Source: Thalassotalea atypica (GTDB lineage: Bacteria > Pseudomonadota > Gammaproteobacteria > Enterobacterales > Alteromonadaceae). Taken from it: a stretch of DNA of 64,000 bases. Where the stretch lies: positions 2,170,001 to 2,234,000 of the forward strand of contig NZ_AP027364.1 of assembly GCF_030295975.1 (NCBI RefSeq), written 5' to 3'. This document shows positions 1 to 10,124 of the stretch, piece by piece. The notes under the pieces were generated by a model. The model did no database searches, was not told the DNA's origin, and saw only the letters and a program-made list of their open reading frames with translations. Every line of letters begins with the position of its first letter. The stretch's first letter is position 1. The position numbers and the translations under genes were made by a program.

Positions 1-152
1 TCAAATTTCAAGGGAATGGTAGCCTGAGCTTAGCGACAGCGGAAATGGATATTCCTTATACATATATAGACAGAAACTATAGTAGAAAAGTTTTATATTA
101 CTTATATCTAGACCTATAATAATCATGCAGCAGAAAAGAGAGATTACAGCAA

Positions 153-1079
153 ATGAGCGTTAACCTAAGACAAGTTGACTTAAATCTATTAACGATTTTT
201 GAATCTTTGATGCAAACGCATAACTTAAGCCACACGGCAGAGGCGCTTGGGCTCGCCCAACCTTCAGTTTCACAGGCACTAAAGCGATTACAACAAATGT
301 ATGATGATCCACTTTTTGTTCGTACTAACCGGGAGATGAAGCCAACACGGAAAGCTAAAAAAATTTCGCCCATTGTCGCAAATATGTTGGACAATATCCG
401 TGATACATTACCCATAAAAGGACGATTTGATCCTAAAGAAATTGACATGGAAATTAAGATCAATATTCCTTATTTGGCTCATTACCCTTATATATTTGAT
501 TTGCTGGAACTTACTTCAAAAGAGTCACCTAACATTAATATTATTATTACCAATAATGTGCCTAAAGACATTGAAAAAGAGCTAAGAAACAAAGAGTATG
601 ACTTACATATAGATGTATTCGAAAGTAGAAGCAAAGCATGTTTCAACAAGATTTTATACAACGATAATCCCGTTATTATATGCCGTAAAGATCATCCTAG
701 GCTAAGTAATAAAGACAAAATATCACTTGATGATTATTTAAAAGAGAAACACGCAGTGCTAACTTCAATTAGCTCAGAAGAACATCCTGCAAGCCAACTT
801 GTTCAATCCATTGCAGAACGTCAGGTTGGATTTAGTGCTGCAAACTTAAAAGATGTTATTCAAGCGGTACTTCGGACTGATTTTTTGGCGATTACAACTA
901 AGCAGAGTATTCTAACATTACAGAATAGACTTGCATTATTTGTCATTCCCTTTACAGATTCCCAAGTAATGCCCGTTTACATGACTTGGCACGGCAACGT
1001 TGAGCACAGTCAGCCGCAACGTTGGATAAGAAATATGTTGGTACAAGTTTGTAGTGACTTCAAACAAACTGATGTTTAG
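153..1079 (+). CDS. LysR-family transcriptional regulator
   Basis: This is a 308-residue DNA-binding regulator of standard LysR length. The N-terminal winged helix-turn-helix spans about residues 5-65 (LNLLTIFESLMQTHNLSHTA, then a QPSVSQALKRL recognition-helix region). A periplasmic-binding-protein-like effector domain fills the rest. The ATG start is preceded by a GA-rich stretch (agagaga) about 10 bases upstream. The gene stands alone: the next gene lies about 140 bases downstream and nothing divergent can be seen within the 152 bases to its left, so neither effector nor target can be named. The family call is sure; specificity is unknown. Confidence 0.93.
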   Translation: MSVNLRQVDLNLLTIFESLMQTHNLSHTAEALGLAQPSVSQALKRLQQMYDDPLFVRTNREMKPTRKAKKISPIVANMLDNIRDTLPIKGRFDPKEIDMEIKINIPYLAHYPYIFDLLELTSKESPNINIIITNNVPKDIEKELRNKEYDLHIDVFESRSKACFNKILYNDNPVIICRKDHPRLSNKDKISLDDYLKEKHAVLTSISSEEHPASQLVQSIAERQVGFSAANLKDVIQAVLRTDFLAITTKQSILTLQNRLALFVIPFTDSQVMPVYMTWHGNVEHSQPQRWIRNMLVQVCSDFKQTDV

Positions 1080-1222
1080 TTTGTCAGAATCATTTTGCGG
1101 TTATGTTTCCTTTCAGTCCAACAAGTGTAATGCAGGCATATAAGTACACGCGTAAAAAGCCTTTCGGCAAAATCTTACTACACTTATAGATTAAATAATT
1201 CAACGATAACCATTAAAACGTT

Positions 1223-1579
1223 ATGACGCATTATATTGACGGGTTCACCCTACCCATTCCAAGCAAAAGCTTAAACAACTACAAGCACCTTTCGCAAAAA
1301 ATCGCGCTGATTTGGAAGGAATATGGAGCGCTTGATTACCAAGAGTTTGTAGGTGACGAGCTAACGTTGGCTGGAACTAAGTCATTCACTGAAATTGTGG
1401 AAGCAAAAACAAATGAGGTGGTCATATTTGGTTGGGTAGCTTTTAAAAACAAAGACGCACGAGATTCCATTAATGCGAAAGTAGCGCTAGACCCAAGAAT
1501 GGAAGAGTTAATCGCACAAGCTAGTTCAGGTTTTGATGCTAACCGCATGGTGTATGCTGGTTTTAAGCCATTGTTTTAA
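1223..1579 (+). CDS. DUF1428 family protein (YbaA-like)
   Basis: This 118-residue cytoplasmic protein matches the DUF1428 family (E. coli YbaA) over its full length: it opens with a YIDGFTLPIP stretch, has a VVIFGWVAFKNKDARD core, then DPRMEEL and a C-terminal RMVYAGFKPLF. The family has a ferredoxin-like alpha/beta-barrel fold and no established function. It is a single gene with no visible operon partner; the GFA-type gene follows about 100 bases later on the same strand. Confidence 0.9.
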   Translation: MTHYIDGFTLPIPSKSLNNYKHLSQKIALIWKEYGALDYQEFVGDELTLAGTKSFTEIVEAKTNEVVIFGWVAFKNKDARDSINAKVALDPRMEELIAQASSGFDANRMVYAGFKPLF

Positions 1580-1677
1580 AGAAAAACCAGTATTTATCTG
1601 TTTTTACTTTATTGTACTGAACATTTTGATTATTGTGCTCCATTAATAGCCAATTACATACAAGAGTTAAGTTAACG

Positions 1678-2085
1678 ATGTATTTAGGAAAATGTTTGTG
1701 TAAAAAGGTGGCAGTTAGGATCAATGGACCAATAAGCGATATCATTCACTGCCATTGCTCCTTATGCAGGAAAAACAGTGGAACAGCTTATGCGACAAAT
1801 GGTTTTATTAATTCTGCAGACTTTGAAATCTTAGCTGGCCATGACAGCTTAAGTACTTTTTCATTTAAGCCGGGGCGAAATAGACATTTTTGCACTCATT
1901 GCGGCTCTCCGGTATACAGTTCAAACGAACAAGATCCAAGTCGATTCCGAATAAGATTAGGGATTTTAGACTCAGACATAGATGAAAGGCCTATATCTCA
2001 CAACTTTGTCTCGTCGAAAGCTAACTGGGATAATTTTGACGAGAATTTACCTCGATATGACGAATTTGAACCCAATCGACAATAA
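1678..2085 (+). CDS. GFA-family zinc-binding protein (Mss4-like fold)
   Basis: The product is 135 residues and carries the cysteine pattern of the GFA family (named for glutathione-dependent formaldehyde-activating enzyme): CLC near residue 5, HCHCSLCRK near residue 25 and FCTHCGSP near residue 75. These are expected to bind two zinc ions. The reading frame is open further upstream to a TTG at 1633, but the ATG at 1678 places the family's usual MYLGKCLC-type start at the N-terminus, so I chose it. Most members have no proven substrate; formaldehyde detoxification should not be assumed. Confidence 0.88.
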   Translation: MYLGKCLCKKVAVRINGPISDIIHCHCSLCRKNSGTAYATNGFINSADFEILAGHDSLSTFSFKPGRNRHFCTHCGSPVYSSNEQDPSRFRIRLGILDSDIDERPISHNFVSSKANWDNFDENLPRYDEFEPNRQ

Positions 2086-2155
2086 CTTGATTATTGATAT
2101 TAACTTTTAGTTACTTTATTAACCTAGCTTTTCAGTCAAAAGAGAGCGCTCGCAA

Positions 2156-3214
2156 CTACGCCCCTACTATTTTTCTGGCATGGCGAGCGAATATACGTTT
2201 TACAATAAGCGCTATCAACATACTACCAACTATTGCAGCGACAAAATTCAAGCTACCTAACAAAGCAATTAACTCTACCGTCCTTGATGCAGCTACAATG
2301 TCACGCGAAGATTGAATAACCAAGTCAATAAAAATAACGTGTAAAAAGAATATCGCAAAAGCGTAGCTACCAAGGTTTAATAGCCAATTGGGTAATTTAT
2401 CTTCTCTTTGTGAAAGCCAGTATAGGGCTAACGCGCAGATAGCTGTTTTTTGTAAATACACCAAGGTTTGTCGAACGGAATAAAAACCTTCGGCTTGATA
2501 GCCATACAGATAAAGCGAAAACAAAACAAAAGAAGTCAATAACACCAAAACAAGCAACCATCGCTGGTACTTCGCAACAAAGAGTTTAAATTGTTCGTAG
2601 TGCTGCCCCACGACCATGCCTAAAACATAAGCGCCAATAAAGAAAATAAAGGTTTGAGGTTTTAAAAAGTCTGGAAAAGGACTTCGCGAAATAACCAAAG
2701 GCAAAAGCGCGATTAAATTCATTGCAATAATGGAGTGCTTTTGAATCCACGCCAGAAGTGGCGTCACTAAAAACATTACCATAAGTACGGGAATATACCA
2801 AAAGTGGATTGATGCCTTGCCTGAAATTAAGTTTGACCAGACAACGATTAAATAGTCTTTAAGTGAGATGTTTAAAACGGGATCTTGAACTAAATATTGC
2901 CAATAATGCCAAGTTAGAAACAGTGAAATAATGATGTAAGGAATTACCACATTTGTGAACTTGCTGGTAAAGAAAGCTTGCCATCCACGCGTTTCGAGTA
3001 TTTTGCTAAATAGCAGGCCAGAAATAAGAGCAAAATATACTGTGGAGCCATGGAAAATGGTTTCAGTGAGCCAGAATAGCCGACTAATCCCTTCTGAGCT
3101 TAAATCACCAGTCCAAAAAATCATAAATGACCACGCGTGTGCGCCAACCACATTCAAAATTGCAAAGCCTCTAAAAGCATGCAGGTGGTGTAGGTATGAG
3201 GGTGAGTTGGTCAT
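2156..3214 (-). CDS. Acyltransferase 3 family membrane protein
   Basis: This 352-residue integral membrane protein has about ten hydrophobic segments. It begins with a cytoplasmic HHLHAFRGFAILNVVGAHAW stretch, the acyltransferase-3 signature in which the His and Arg near the first helix are functionally important. Members transfer O-acyl groups (acetyl, succinyl) to extracytoplasmic sugars, peptidoglycan or antibiotics. No surface-polysaccharide genes are next to it, so the acceptor is unknown. It is transcribed alone and convergent with the GFA-type gene. Confidence 0.88.
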   Translation of the reverse strand: MTNSPSYLHHLHAFRGFAILNVVGAHAWSFMIFWTGDLSSEGISRLFWLTETIFHGSTVYFALISGLLFSKILETRGWQAFFTSKFTNVVIPYIIISLFLTWHYWQYLVQDPVLNISLKDYLIVVWSNLISGKASIHFWYIPVLMVMFLVTPLLAWIQKHSIIAMNLIALLPLVISRSPFPDFLKPQTFIFFIGAYVLGMVVGQHYEQFKLFVAKYQRWLLVLVLLTSFVLFSLYLYGYQAEGFYSVRQTLVYLQKTAICALALYWLSQREDKLPNWLLNLGSYAFAIFFLHVIFIDLVIQSSRDIVAASRTVELIALLGSLNFVAAIVGSMLIALIVKRIFARHARKIVGA

Positions 3215-3381
3215 AAATCCGACTATATTTGAATGTTAATCTACTTTAACCACAATTGGCTATTGTAGTGAAGATCATGCATACGAATTCATTTCAGTTC
3301 TTAATATATTGATACTATGGAATATTATGCTTAAAGTATTGCTTACCATGTGCATGAGTTTATTAATCTTGGGCTAATCAA

Positions 3382-4164
3382 TTGAATTTTTCATCGTTAG
3401 ACAAACTGAACAGTCAGGTAATTCATTCACAAGAAATAAATGGCACTCGTCTTGAAGTGAGAGACGCAGAAAACTATCGCTGGTTTAATTTTGGCGGTTC
3501 TATCATTCAATCATTAATGAATAAAAACCAAACAGAGCAAGTAATAATGCCGGTTTGTCAAGCGATGTTGATGTTTTTGTTGTGGCAAGATTCGCCTAAA
3601 TCAATTCTAAATCTCGGCACTGGCGGCGCCACCTTTGAGCGATTTTTTAGTAAAAACCAGAATGTAGATATCACTTCAGTAGACAACTCAGCTGAAGTGA
3701 TAGACATAGCTAAGCGCTATTTTTATTTACCGAACCAAGTGACTACGCATTGTCAGCAAGCCGAAGAATATTTGACTGGATGCACACAGCGCTTCGATGT
3801 CATCCTGTGTGATATTTTCAGTGAACAAAAAAATGTTTTTTGTATTAACCAAATATCATTTTATCAACGACTAAGTCATTCAGTAAGCGAAGATGGGATC
3901 GTCAGTATTAATCTTGATCCTGAAAACGAAGCTAACCTAATAACAATATTGCACGCAGCAGGTCGTTACTTTTCGAACATTGCTCTAATAGAATTTAATG
4001 ATTTTAAGAATATTGTAATGTTGTTGAGCTTTTCTCAAATTCCATATATGGAGTGCCTTTTGAAGCGAAATCATATGTTAAAAACAGCGGTAGGTATTGA
4101 TTTTTCGATTTTTATCTCTTCGATGCATCTCCTACCGCCCCAACAATTAACTGACCTAAAGTAA
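3382..4164 (+). CDS. Spermidine-synthase-like (SpeE-fold) methyltransferase-like protein
   Basis: The 260-residue product has a Rossmann core of the spermidine synthase/SAM-methyltransferase type: a glycine-rich motif I (LNLGTGGATFERFF, about residues 74-87), an acidic strand-2 end (DITSVDNS) and a DVILCDIFSE segment about residues 138-147. It lacks a complete polyamine synthase signature, so it may be a spermine/spermidine synthase-family protein of unknown substrate. The start is uncertain: the frame begins with TTG at 3382 without a good ribosome binding site, and a 16-codon open frame ends 4 bases before it. It ends 3 bases from the convergent DUF3087 gene. Confidence 0.75.
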   Translation: MNFSSLDKLNSQVIHSQEINGTRLEVRDAENYRWFNFGGSIIQSLMNKNQTEQVIMPVCQAMLMFLLWQDSPKSILNLGTGGATFERFFSKNQNVDITSVDNSAEVIDIAKRYFYLPNQVTTHCQQAEEYLTGCTQRFDVILCDIFSEQKNVFCINQISFYQRLSHSVSEDGIVSINLDPENEANLITILHAAGRYFSNIALIEFNDFKNIVMLLSFSQIPYMECLLKRNHMLKTAVGIDFSIFISSMHLLPPQQLTDLK

Positions 4165-4167
4165 CGA

Positions 4168-4689
4168 TTAGAATTCTTTGATTAAATCTACCTGGAATTG
4201 TTCAGCCTGTTGTTCAATCTTTTTGTCACCAAGCAGTGTCTGTATTTTTACCTGATCCTTTTTAACTGCTGACATAGTCAAGGTATTATTATCAAGATGG
4301 TAAACCTGCTCTAAGCTCAAGTAATAGAACGATAATATAACTAATGCATTAGTGTCTTTTTCTGTCGCTGCATCTTTAATTTTAACGAGTTTTCGATAAA
4401 TTTGATTATGAATCTGTTTCAATTGCCACACGTAATAAACCTCAGTCATCAATGGGTGTTTTTTAAAATGATTCATGATGACAGACATCGTTAACAAGGC
4501 GATGATCACCCCAGCGATATTGAACTTGAAGTTACTCTGCACCTCAGGGTCTACAATGGGTGTTGCAAATAAGGTTATTAAAAGGCTACCAAAAATCACC
4601 GCTAATAGCGCGAAACAGCTAATAAAGGCAGCTATGACTGTGTTTAATCGTTTACGGTAGTGGGCTTTGTTTATATCTTGTAGTTTCAT
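4168..4689 (-). CDS. DUF3087 family membrane protein
   Basis: This 173-residue protein belongs to a small family found mainly in Alteromonadales and relatives. It starts with a short basic cytoplasmic stretch (KAHYRKRLN), followed by two predicted membrane helices (about residues 16-42 and 52-72) and a soluble C-terminal domain of about 100 residues. The function is unknown. It lies 24 bases downstream of recD on the same strand, so it may be read through from recCBD, but no functional link is established. Confidence 0.85.
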   Translation of the reverse strand: MKLQDINKAHYRKRLNTVIAAFISCFALLAVIFGSLLITLFATPIVDPEVQSNFKFNIAGVIIALLTMSVIMNHFKKHPLMTEVYYVWQLKQIHNQIYRKLVKIKDAATEKDTNALVILSFYYLSLEQVYHLDNNTLTMSAVKKDQVKIQTLLGDKKIEQQAEQFQVDLIKEF

Positions 4690-4713
4690 TAAATACTCAG
4701 CTTTACTCGGTCG

Positions 4714-6618
4714 TTATTCAGTTGTCGATAAGGATAAATTGGAGAATCGTTTCACTTTGGTCTCTACCCCGTTAAACCATACGGGTTCAGTGGCGGTAAT
4801 GGTTAAGTGCTTTTTAGCACGAGTGATCCCTGTATACATGAGTTCACGGGAAAGAAGTTTACTCTCAAGTTGATTAGATAGCACCATATAAACATGACTA
4901 AATTCGCTGCCTTGCGTTTTATGTATGGTCATCGCGTATACCGGCTCAAAACTTGGTAAACGTGTTGGCATAATGTATCGATAACCTTGCTCTGCATCCT
5001 CAAAAGCAACCAATAATTGCCCTTGTTCATTTCGCCAAACAAGACCAATATCGCCATTATACAATCCAAGCGTGTAATCATTTTCGTTTATCATGATAGG
5101 CATGCCGTGATATAATAACTCTCTTTGATTCAATGTCTTACCTAACAATTCAGCTATTTTTTCATTAAGTTGTTCAACACCGTTTAGGCCTTTTCGAGCG
5201 GCACACAACACTCGAAAGGCGTTAAGCTGTATAAATGCTTGATTGATATCTTTGGCCGTTAAAAGCGGCATGTAATATTTTTGTACAAGCGCAGGTAATG
5301 ATTGTTCAACACTTCTCGTAAAAGATAATTGAGGGTTTGGCGCTTTGCTCTCAAGCAGCGCCCAACTTGCCTCACTTTTACTGTTGATCACAGCATTAGC
5401 AATTAAGCCTATGCCTCCTTCGCCATCAAATCGTCGGCTTTTATATAAAAACGATAAATGATCTGCGTAGCCAATACGCTGTTTAGTATTATCAGTTTTA
5501 GCTAGCTTCTTGAGTACGTTGTCGATTGATTTTTCTTGCGTGCATTGTGCTAAATATTCTAAGTTTTCGCCAGAATAGCCTGGGTGAGGTTTAGGCGCGG
5601 TATCAGCTAAAACGCTGCCTAAAGCGACAGACGGTAATTGATCAGCATCGCCTAACATAATGATTTGTGTGTGTTTGGGTAACGCTCTAAACAATCGAGT
5701 CATCAACGCCAAATCGACCATCGACACTTCATCAAGAATCAACACATCACAATTCAATTTATTGTCTTGATGATGTCTAAATTGCAACTGGTTGGGGATC
5801 ACTCCTAAAAATCGATGTAGAGTCTGAGCGTCTGTTGGAACTAATTCTAAAACCTCTTGATCTATTTGACCTTTAAAGCCAGTTATCGCTTGAATTATTG
5901 ATTCTGATAAACGTTGCGCCGCCTTCCCAGTTGGTGCAACTAAAGAAATTGAAAGTGGTGTTGTATTGTCTGAAGATCGCTGCTGTAGTGAGATAATAGC
6001 GGCAATAAGTTTAGTCACCGTATAGGTTTTTCCTGTACCTGGGCCACCTGCAATGATGCTGATTTTTTTGTTGAGTGCATTGGCTACTGCAATCTTTTGC
6101 CAGTCGATTTCATTACTTGAATTATCTGGAAATAATTCCTCAATTACTTGTTTATATGCGTTTATTTCTTTGGTTGTAGTTAGCTGAGCACGTTGACTTA
6201 ATTGCTGTTGTAGTTCTTGTTCAAACTTGAAATTACGACGCATGTACAAACAACCGTTTAAAAGGCATACAGGTTTATTGTGATCGGGTTCAAAAAATGT
6301 ATCTTCGACAAATTTTTCTAACTCACCAAGTGCTGGAAAGTTAAAACCGTGATGAGTGATTACCCCACTAACATCACTTTTAAAGCCGAAACAATGCTGA
6401 GCAATTGTTACTATCGGTAAACACGTATGGCCTAAACGCGCACTTTGACTAAGGGCAAGTAACAAATGAAATGTTAAACTTTTATTGTGGCTTTTATGGA
6501 ACATCAACATTTCTTTAGCAAAGAAATAATCAATCGGCGCTATTTCATTAATTTCTTGACTCACCATGGCATAACTAGGATAAACAGCTGTAGTATTCTC
6601 GACAATTGATTTCATCAT
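4714..6618 (-). CDS. recD: Exodeoxyribonuclease V subunit alpha (RecD helicase)
   Basis: RecD is the 5'-3' superfamily 1B helicase of the RecBCD complex, which processes double-strand breaks and degrades linear foreign DNA. The 634-residue product (E. coli RecD is about 608) has Walker A AGGPGTGKTYTV near residue 191, Walker B LILDEVSMVD near residue 295, the GDADQLPS motif and the C-terminal TIHKTQGSEF and MYTGITRAKK helicase motifs. Its start overlaps the recB stop by four bases (ATGA), indicating translational coupling. It is the last core gene of the leftward recC-recB-recD operon. Confidence 0.97.
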   Translation of the reverse strand: MMKSIVENTTAVYPSYAMVSQEINEIAPIDYFFAKEMLMFHKSHNKSLTFHLLLALSQSARLGHTCLPIVTIAQHCFGFKSDVSGVITHHGFNFPALGELEKFVEDTFFEPDHNKPVCLLNGCLYMRRNFKFEQELQQQLSQRAQLTTTKEINAYKQVIEELFPDNSSNEIDWQKIAVANALNKKISIIAGGPGTGKTYTVTKLIAAIISLQQRSSDNTTPLSISLVAPTGKAAQRLSESIIQAITGFKGQIDQEVLELVPTDAQTLHRFLGVIPNQLQFRHHQDNKLNCDVLILDEVSMVDLALMTRLFRALPKHTQIIMLGDADQLPSVALGSVLADTAPKPHPGYSGENLEYLAQCTQEKSIDNVLKKLAKTDNTKQRIGYADHLSFLYKSRRFDGEGGIGLIANAVINSKSEASWALLESKAPNPQLSFTRSVEQSLPALVQKYYMPLLTAKDINQAFIQLNAFRVLCAARKGLNGVEQLNEKIAELLGKTLNQRELLYHGMPIMINENDYTLGLYNGDIGLVWRNEQGQLLVAFEDAEQGYRYIMPTRLPSFEPVYAMTIHKTQGSEFSHVYMVLSNQLESKLLSRELMYTGITRAKKHLTITATEPVWFNGVETKVKRFSNLSLSTTE

Positions 6619-9600
6619 GACTTACTCCCCTGTTCGCCATTAAATATTAGATCTAGTTGATTCAATTCATCCGCTGTTATTTCTCGGTGAAATACACCAG
6701 AGTATTGAACGTCTGATTTACTGCTCATACCGCGCAAATAACAGTAATAAACACCGCCAAAGTGCCGTTGAGGATCGTAGTCGTTAACAGCCAATTTTAA
6801 CTGTCGGTGTAAAGCAAGAGAGTAAATCAAATATTGTAAGTCATAATGATGCTTCTCATTATTTTCAAGCATCGCTTGATGCTGATAGCCGATAAAACTG
6901 TCGCCGAGGTAAGTTGATTTGTAGTCACAAACAAAATACTTACCTTCATGTTCAAAAATTAAATCAATAAACCCATGCATCATACCTTTAAGTTGCTGGT
7001 AATGAGGAAGCTGAACTTGCCTAACGGTACTTTCATCAACCCGATGTTGCTGGCGATGGTGCCATAACAATTGGGTCAGCGCCGCTCCATTTGCTTCTGA
7101 CATAGGAAAATAAAACTCCGTTTCGTGAAGCATATGGGCGCGATCCAATTGCCTAAAACTTGTATCACCAATAAATTTGGCACTTACTATTTCTTCCAGC
7201 CATATTTGTAGCTCACTGTGCTGCCAAGAATTGAGTAACTCAGGGTAGCGTTCAAAATATTGTGCAATATCCTGTTGCCATTCAGGCTTGCTAAAATCAG
7301 TATATTCAAAAATTTCGTGTAATAAGTTACCGGCATTAGCTCCTTTCGTCAGTAGAAAGCGCATAGCTGAAGCACATGGGTTTTCATTGATTTGAACTAA
7401 CGGTACTGTTTCTAAATCGCGATCGGGTAATGACATTCCAACATGGCGTAGATTCTTGCTTAGGGCAGTAAAAGAACTCAACCACCAATCACGTTCAATC
7501 TTGCCGTTAAATACAGGAACTTCTGGTTTATCAATACATTGTCTGACATCAAGCTGCTTAACCTCTTCAACCGCATCGACAGTTGTTAAACCGATAGCCT
7601 CTGGATATTCATTCTCTAACCCTAATAATGACTGTTCAATATCTTCCTCTGCTTGCCATTTTAACGTTTGTCCTAACGGTGATAAATGACATTTATCAAA
7701 CTGAGTAGTCAACATGTAGCACTGTCTCTCTGCCCGTGTTACCGCAACATACAATAACCTTATCGATTCCGCATATGCTTCAGCGGCCATATTTTGTAAA
7801 AAGATAGAATCAGCACCGAGCGTTACTTGCTGTTTCCCTTGTTTGTCATGGTAGTCAATAACGTTGACTTTTCGAGCGCCCACTCTTGTTGGATCTTTAT
7901 ATCTCGCGGAAAATGGTACAAAAACCACAGGGTACTCTAACCCTTTAGAACCATGTTGTGTGACTATCTTAATTAAATCGGCGTCGCTTTCTAAGCGCAA
8001 TTCCGCTTCATTTTCAACAAGGTCTAGTGACATTTGTTGCTCTAGCCAGTAGAGCAGTTCTTGCGGCTGCTTATATCGTTGGCTAGCAGACTGTAATAGC
8101 TCAAACAAATGAAGGATATTGGTCAGCACGCGATCATTGTCATGGGCTGGCACACGCATATGATCATGCAATAATTGAATCGCCATGGCGATAAAACCTT
8201 TATAATGCCAATCATCTCTTAGCGCTAGAAAGGCGAACTTTAATGTTTGCCATTGTTTTTCATCCGCTTGTAATTCAAGTAACTTTTGGTGACTAAAAGA
8301 GAGTAAGCCACAGGCTAGTCCAGCAATAAAATAATGATCGTTTTCGACAAATAACACCGCTTTTAAAAGCCGTGTCAATTGCAATGCTTGTTCAGATTGC
8401 CACAAATTAGCTTTGTTTGATAAGAACACCCCCGCTAGCCCTGAGGCACTTAGTGCATTTTTAATTTCTTGGGCTTCACCGCCATCGCGTACAAGTATTG
8501 CGATATCTTGCGCCTGATATTCTTTAGACTGAGTGGATAGCAATTCGACAATCTTGTTCGCACACCAAGTGGCCATTTCTGTACGGTAGCTTTGCTTAAC
8601 CACTCCCCCCTCTTCTACATCAGCTGGCTTAAAATGAACAAATTGTAATGCTTTGTCATTTAAACTACTGCTGGAGAATGAACTAGCCTTTGGCGAAGCT
8701 TTGACAGGTTGATAAGGAATGTTGTAGCCGAACACCTCTTTACCTGCCCGTGCAAGATTATCACCATAAAACAAACGATTATATGCTGTGATCATTTGCT
8801 GGCTTGAACGCCAATTAGTGTCCATCACCCAATGGTACTGACAGTATTCTCGTGCACTTAGGTAAGTGAAAATATCGCCACCACGAAAACCATAAATGGC
8901 TTGTTTAGGATCGCCAATCAAATAAAGTGCGTTAGGCATAGATGAAGGGTAAATAGATTGTAGTATGCTGAATTGTTTTGGGTCGGTGTCTTGAAACTCA
9001 TCAACTAAGGCAGCTGGATATTGCTGGCGTACAAGCTGTGCCAGTTTGCCTGCATCATCTTGTGCCAATTGATCTGCTAACGTTGTTATCAAATCGTCAA
9101 AGGTCAGTAATTTTAACTGGGATTTTTTTGCCTCAACAAGTGAGGCGATTTTACCAAGTCCTTGTTTTACGACCAGGTATGCTTTGGCCTTAGTTATTCT
9201 ATCGCCAAGTGATTTTACTTCATCTTTTAACTGGTTAGCATTAGCAAATATTTGATAAAGTTGCGGTTTTAGCGCCTTGGGAAATCTACCACCATTAAAA
9301 AACTTAACCGGATATGGATTTTCTTTTAATGATTGCTCTGTAATTTCGCTTGATCCTAGTTGGTTTGACAACCAAAGGTTGAGCGCTTCAAACTCTTGTT
9401 CGCGTACTGCTTTGTCTTTGCTTTTTTTATTATTTATTAAATTCTCGACGATAAAGCAGTGGTTTGATGCTAAATCTTGTTGCACCGCCATGACTAGCGC
9501 CCTAAATTTTTCCCTTACCGTATGTTCATCGGTGAGAAGTAACTGTTCATGTCTGCCAATAGCAGTAGCAAAATGTTGCATAAAACTGTGCGGGTGTGAC

Positions 9601-10124
9601 CAGTAATGACTCAGTAAAATATATTGCTCTGGTGCTTCCTTGGCCAACAAACGATACCAATCTTGGCAGGCTTCAAGAGTCAAATCTTTACCAGACGATT
9701 CCATATTTAGGTTAAAAGCTAAACCAGTATTAAACGCGTACTGGCTCAGTAGTCTTTTACAAAACCCATGCAGCGTAAAAATAGCCGCTTCATCAAGATA
9801 CAACAACGCTTGTCTTAGTCGACTTTTTGCTTGCTGTTCATTTAGTGTTTTAGACAGCGCTTGATAAAATTCGTCAGTTTCAACTAATGATGACCAGTTT
9901 GTTAGGCTGTCTCGAATAACTTCACCAATGCGGCCTCTAATTTCTTCTGTGGCATCTTTAGTGAACGTCATCACTAATATCTGCTCAACACACAGCTCAC
10001 TTTCAAGTAGTAAACGCAAATATATACGTGTGATGTTGAATGTTTTACCTGTCCCTGCGCTCGCTTCAATTAAGTGCTTGCCGTCGAGAGGTAATTGCTG
10101 GGCAATAAGCGGTTTAAATTCCAT
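6615..10124 (-). CDS. recB: Exodeoxyribonuclease V subunit beta (RecB helicase-nuclease)
   Basis: RecB is the 3'-5' helicase and only nuclease subunit of RecBCD, and loads RecA after Chi recognition. The product has 1169 residues against about 1180 in E. coli. Visible motifs are Walker A EASAGTGKTFN at residues 21-31, the UvrD-type VDEFQDTDPKQF, GDPKQAIYGFRGGD, a central VTQHGSKGLEYPVVF, and YVAVTRAERQ. The C-terminal nuclease domain carries HGFIDLIFE and the active-site DYKS motif. Its ATG overlaps the recC stop (TAATG), so the three subunits are translationally coupled. Confidence 0.97.
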   Translation of the reverse strand: MEFKPLIAQQLPLDGKHLIEASAGTGKTFNITRIYLRLLLESELCVEQILVMTFTKDATEEIRGRIGEVIRDSLTNWSSLVETDEFYQALSKTLNEQQAKSRLRQALLYLDEAAIFTLHGFCKRLLSQYAFNTGLAFNLNMESSGKDLTLEACQDWYRLLAKEAPEQYILLSHYWSHPHSFMQHFATAIGRHEQLLLTDEHTVREKFRALVMAVQQDLASNHCFIVENLINNKKSKDKAVREQEFEALNLWLSNQLGSSEITEQSLKENPYPVKFFNGGRFPKALKPQLYQIFANANQLKDEVKSLGDRITKAKAYLVVKQGLGKIASLVEAKKSQLKLLTFDDLITTLADQLAQDDAGKLAQLVRQQYPAALVDEFQDTDPKQFSILQSIYPSSMPNALYLIGDPKQAIYGFRGGDIFTYLSAREYCQYHWVMDTNWRSSQQMITAYNRLFYGDNLARAGKEVFGYNIPYQPVKASPKASSFSSSSLNDKALQFVHFKPADVEEGGVVKQSYRTEMATWCANKIVELLSTQSKEYQAQDIAILVRDGGEAQEIKNALSASGLAGVFLSNKANLWQSEQALQLTRLLKAVLFVENDHYFIAGLACGLLSFSHQKLLELQADEKQWQTLKFAFLALRDDWHYKGFIAMAIQLLHDHMRVPAHDNDRVLTNILHLFELLQSASQRYKQPQELLYWLEQQMSLDLVENEAELRLESDADLIKIVTQHGSKGLEYPVVFVPFSARYKDPTRVGARKVNVIDYHDKQGKQQVTLGADSIFLQNMAAEAYAESIRLLYVAVTRAERQCYMLTTQFDKCHLSPLGQTLKWQAEEDIEQSLLGLENEYPEAIGLTTVDAVEEVKQLDVRQCIDKPEVPVFNGKIERDWWLSSFTALSKNLRHVGMSLPDRDLETVPLVQINENPCASAMRFLLTKGANAGNLLHEIFEYTDFSKPEWQQDIAQYFERYPELLNSWQHSELQIWLEEIVSAKFIGDTSFRQLDRAHMLHETEFYFPMSEANGAALTQLLWHHRQQHRVDESTVRQVQLPHYQQLKGMMHGFIDLIFEHEGKYFVCDYKSTYLGDSFIGYQHQAMLENNEKHHYDLQYLIYSLALHRQLKLAVNDYDPQRHFGGVYYCYLRGMSSKSDVQYSGVFHREITADELNQLDLIFNGEQGSKS

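Noticed and set aside
1-152. A gene fragment at the left edge
   Set aside because: No open frame with recognisable protein sequence was seen; it is probably upstream sequence of the LysR gene.
2094-2315. A 73-codon plus-strand frame near 2100
   Set aside because: It starts in the gap but runs mostly through the 3' end of the minus-strand acyltransferase gene and has no family resemblance.
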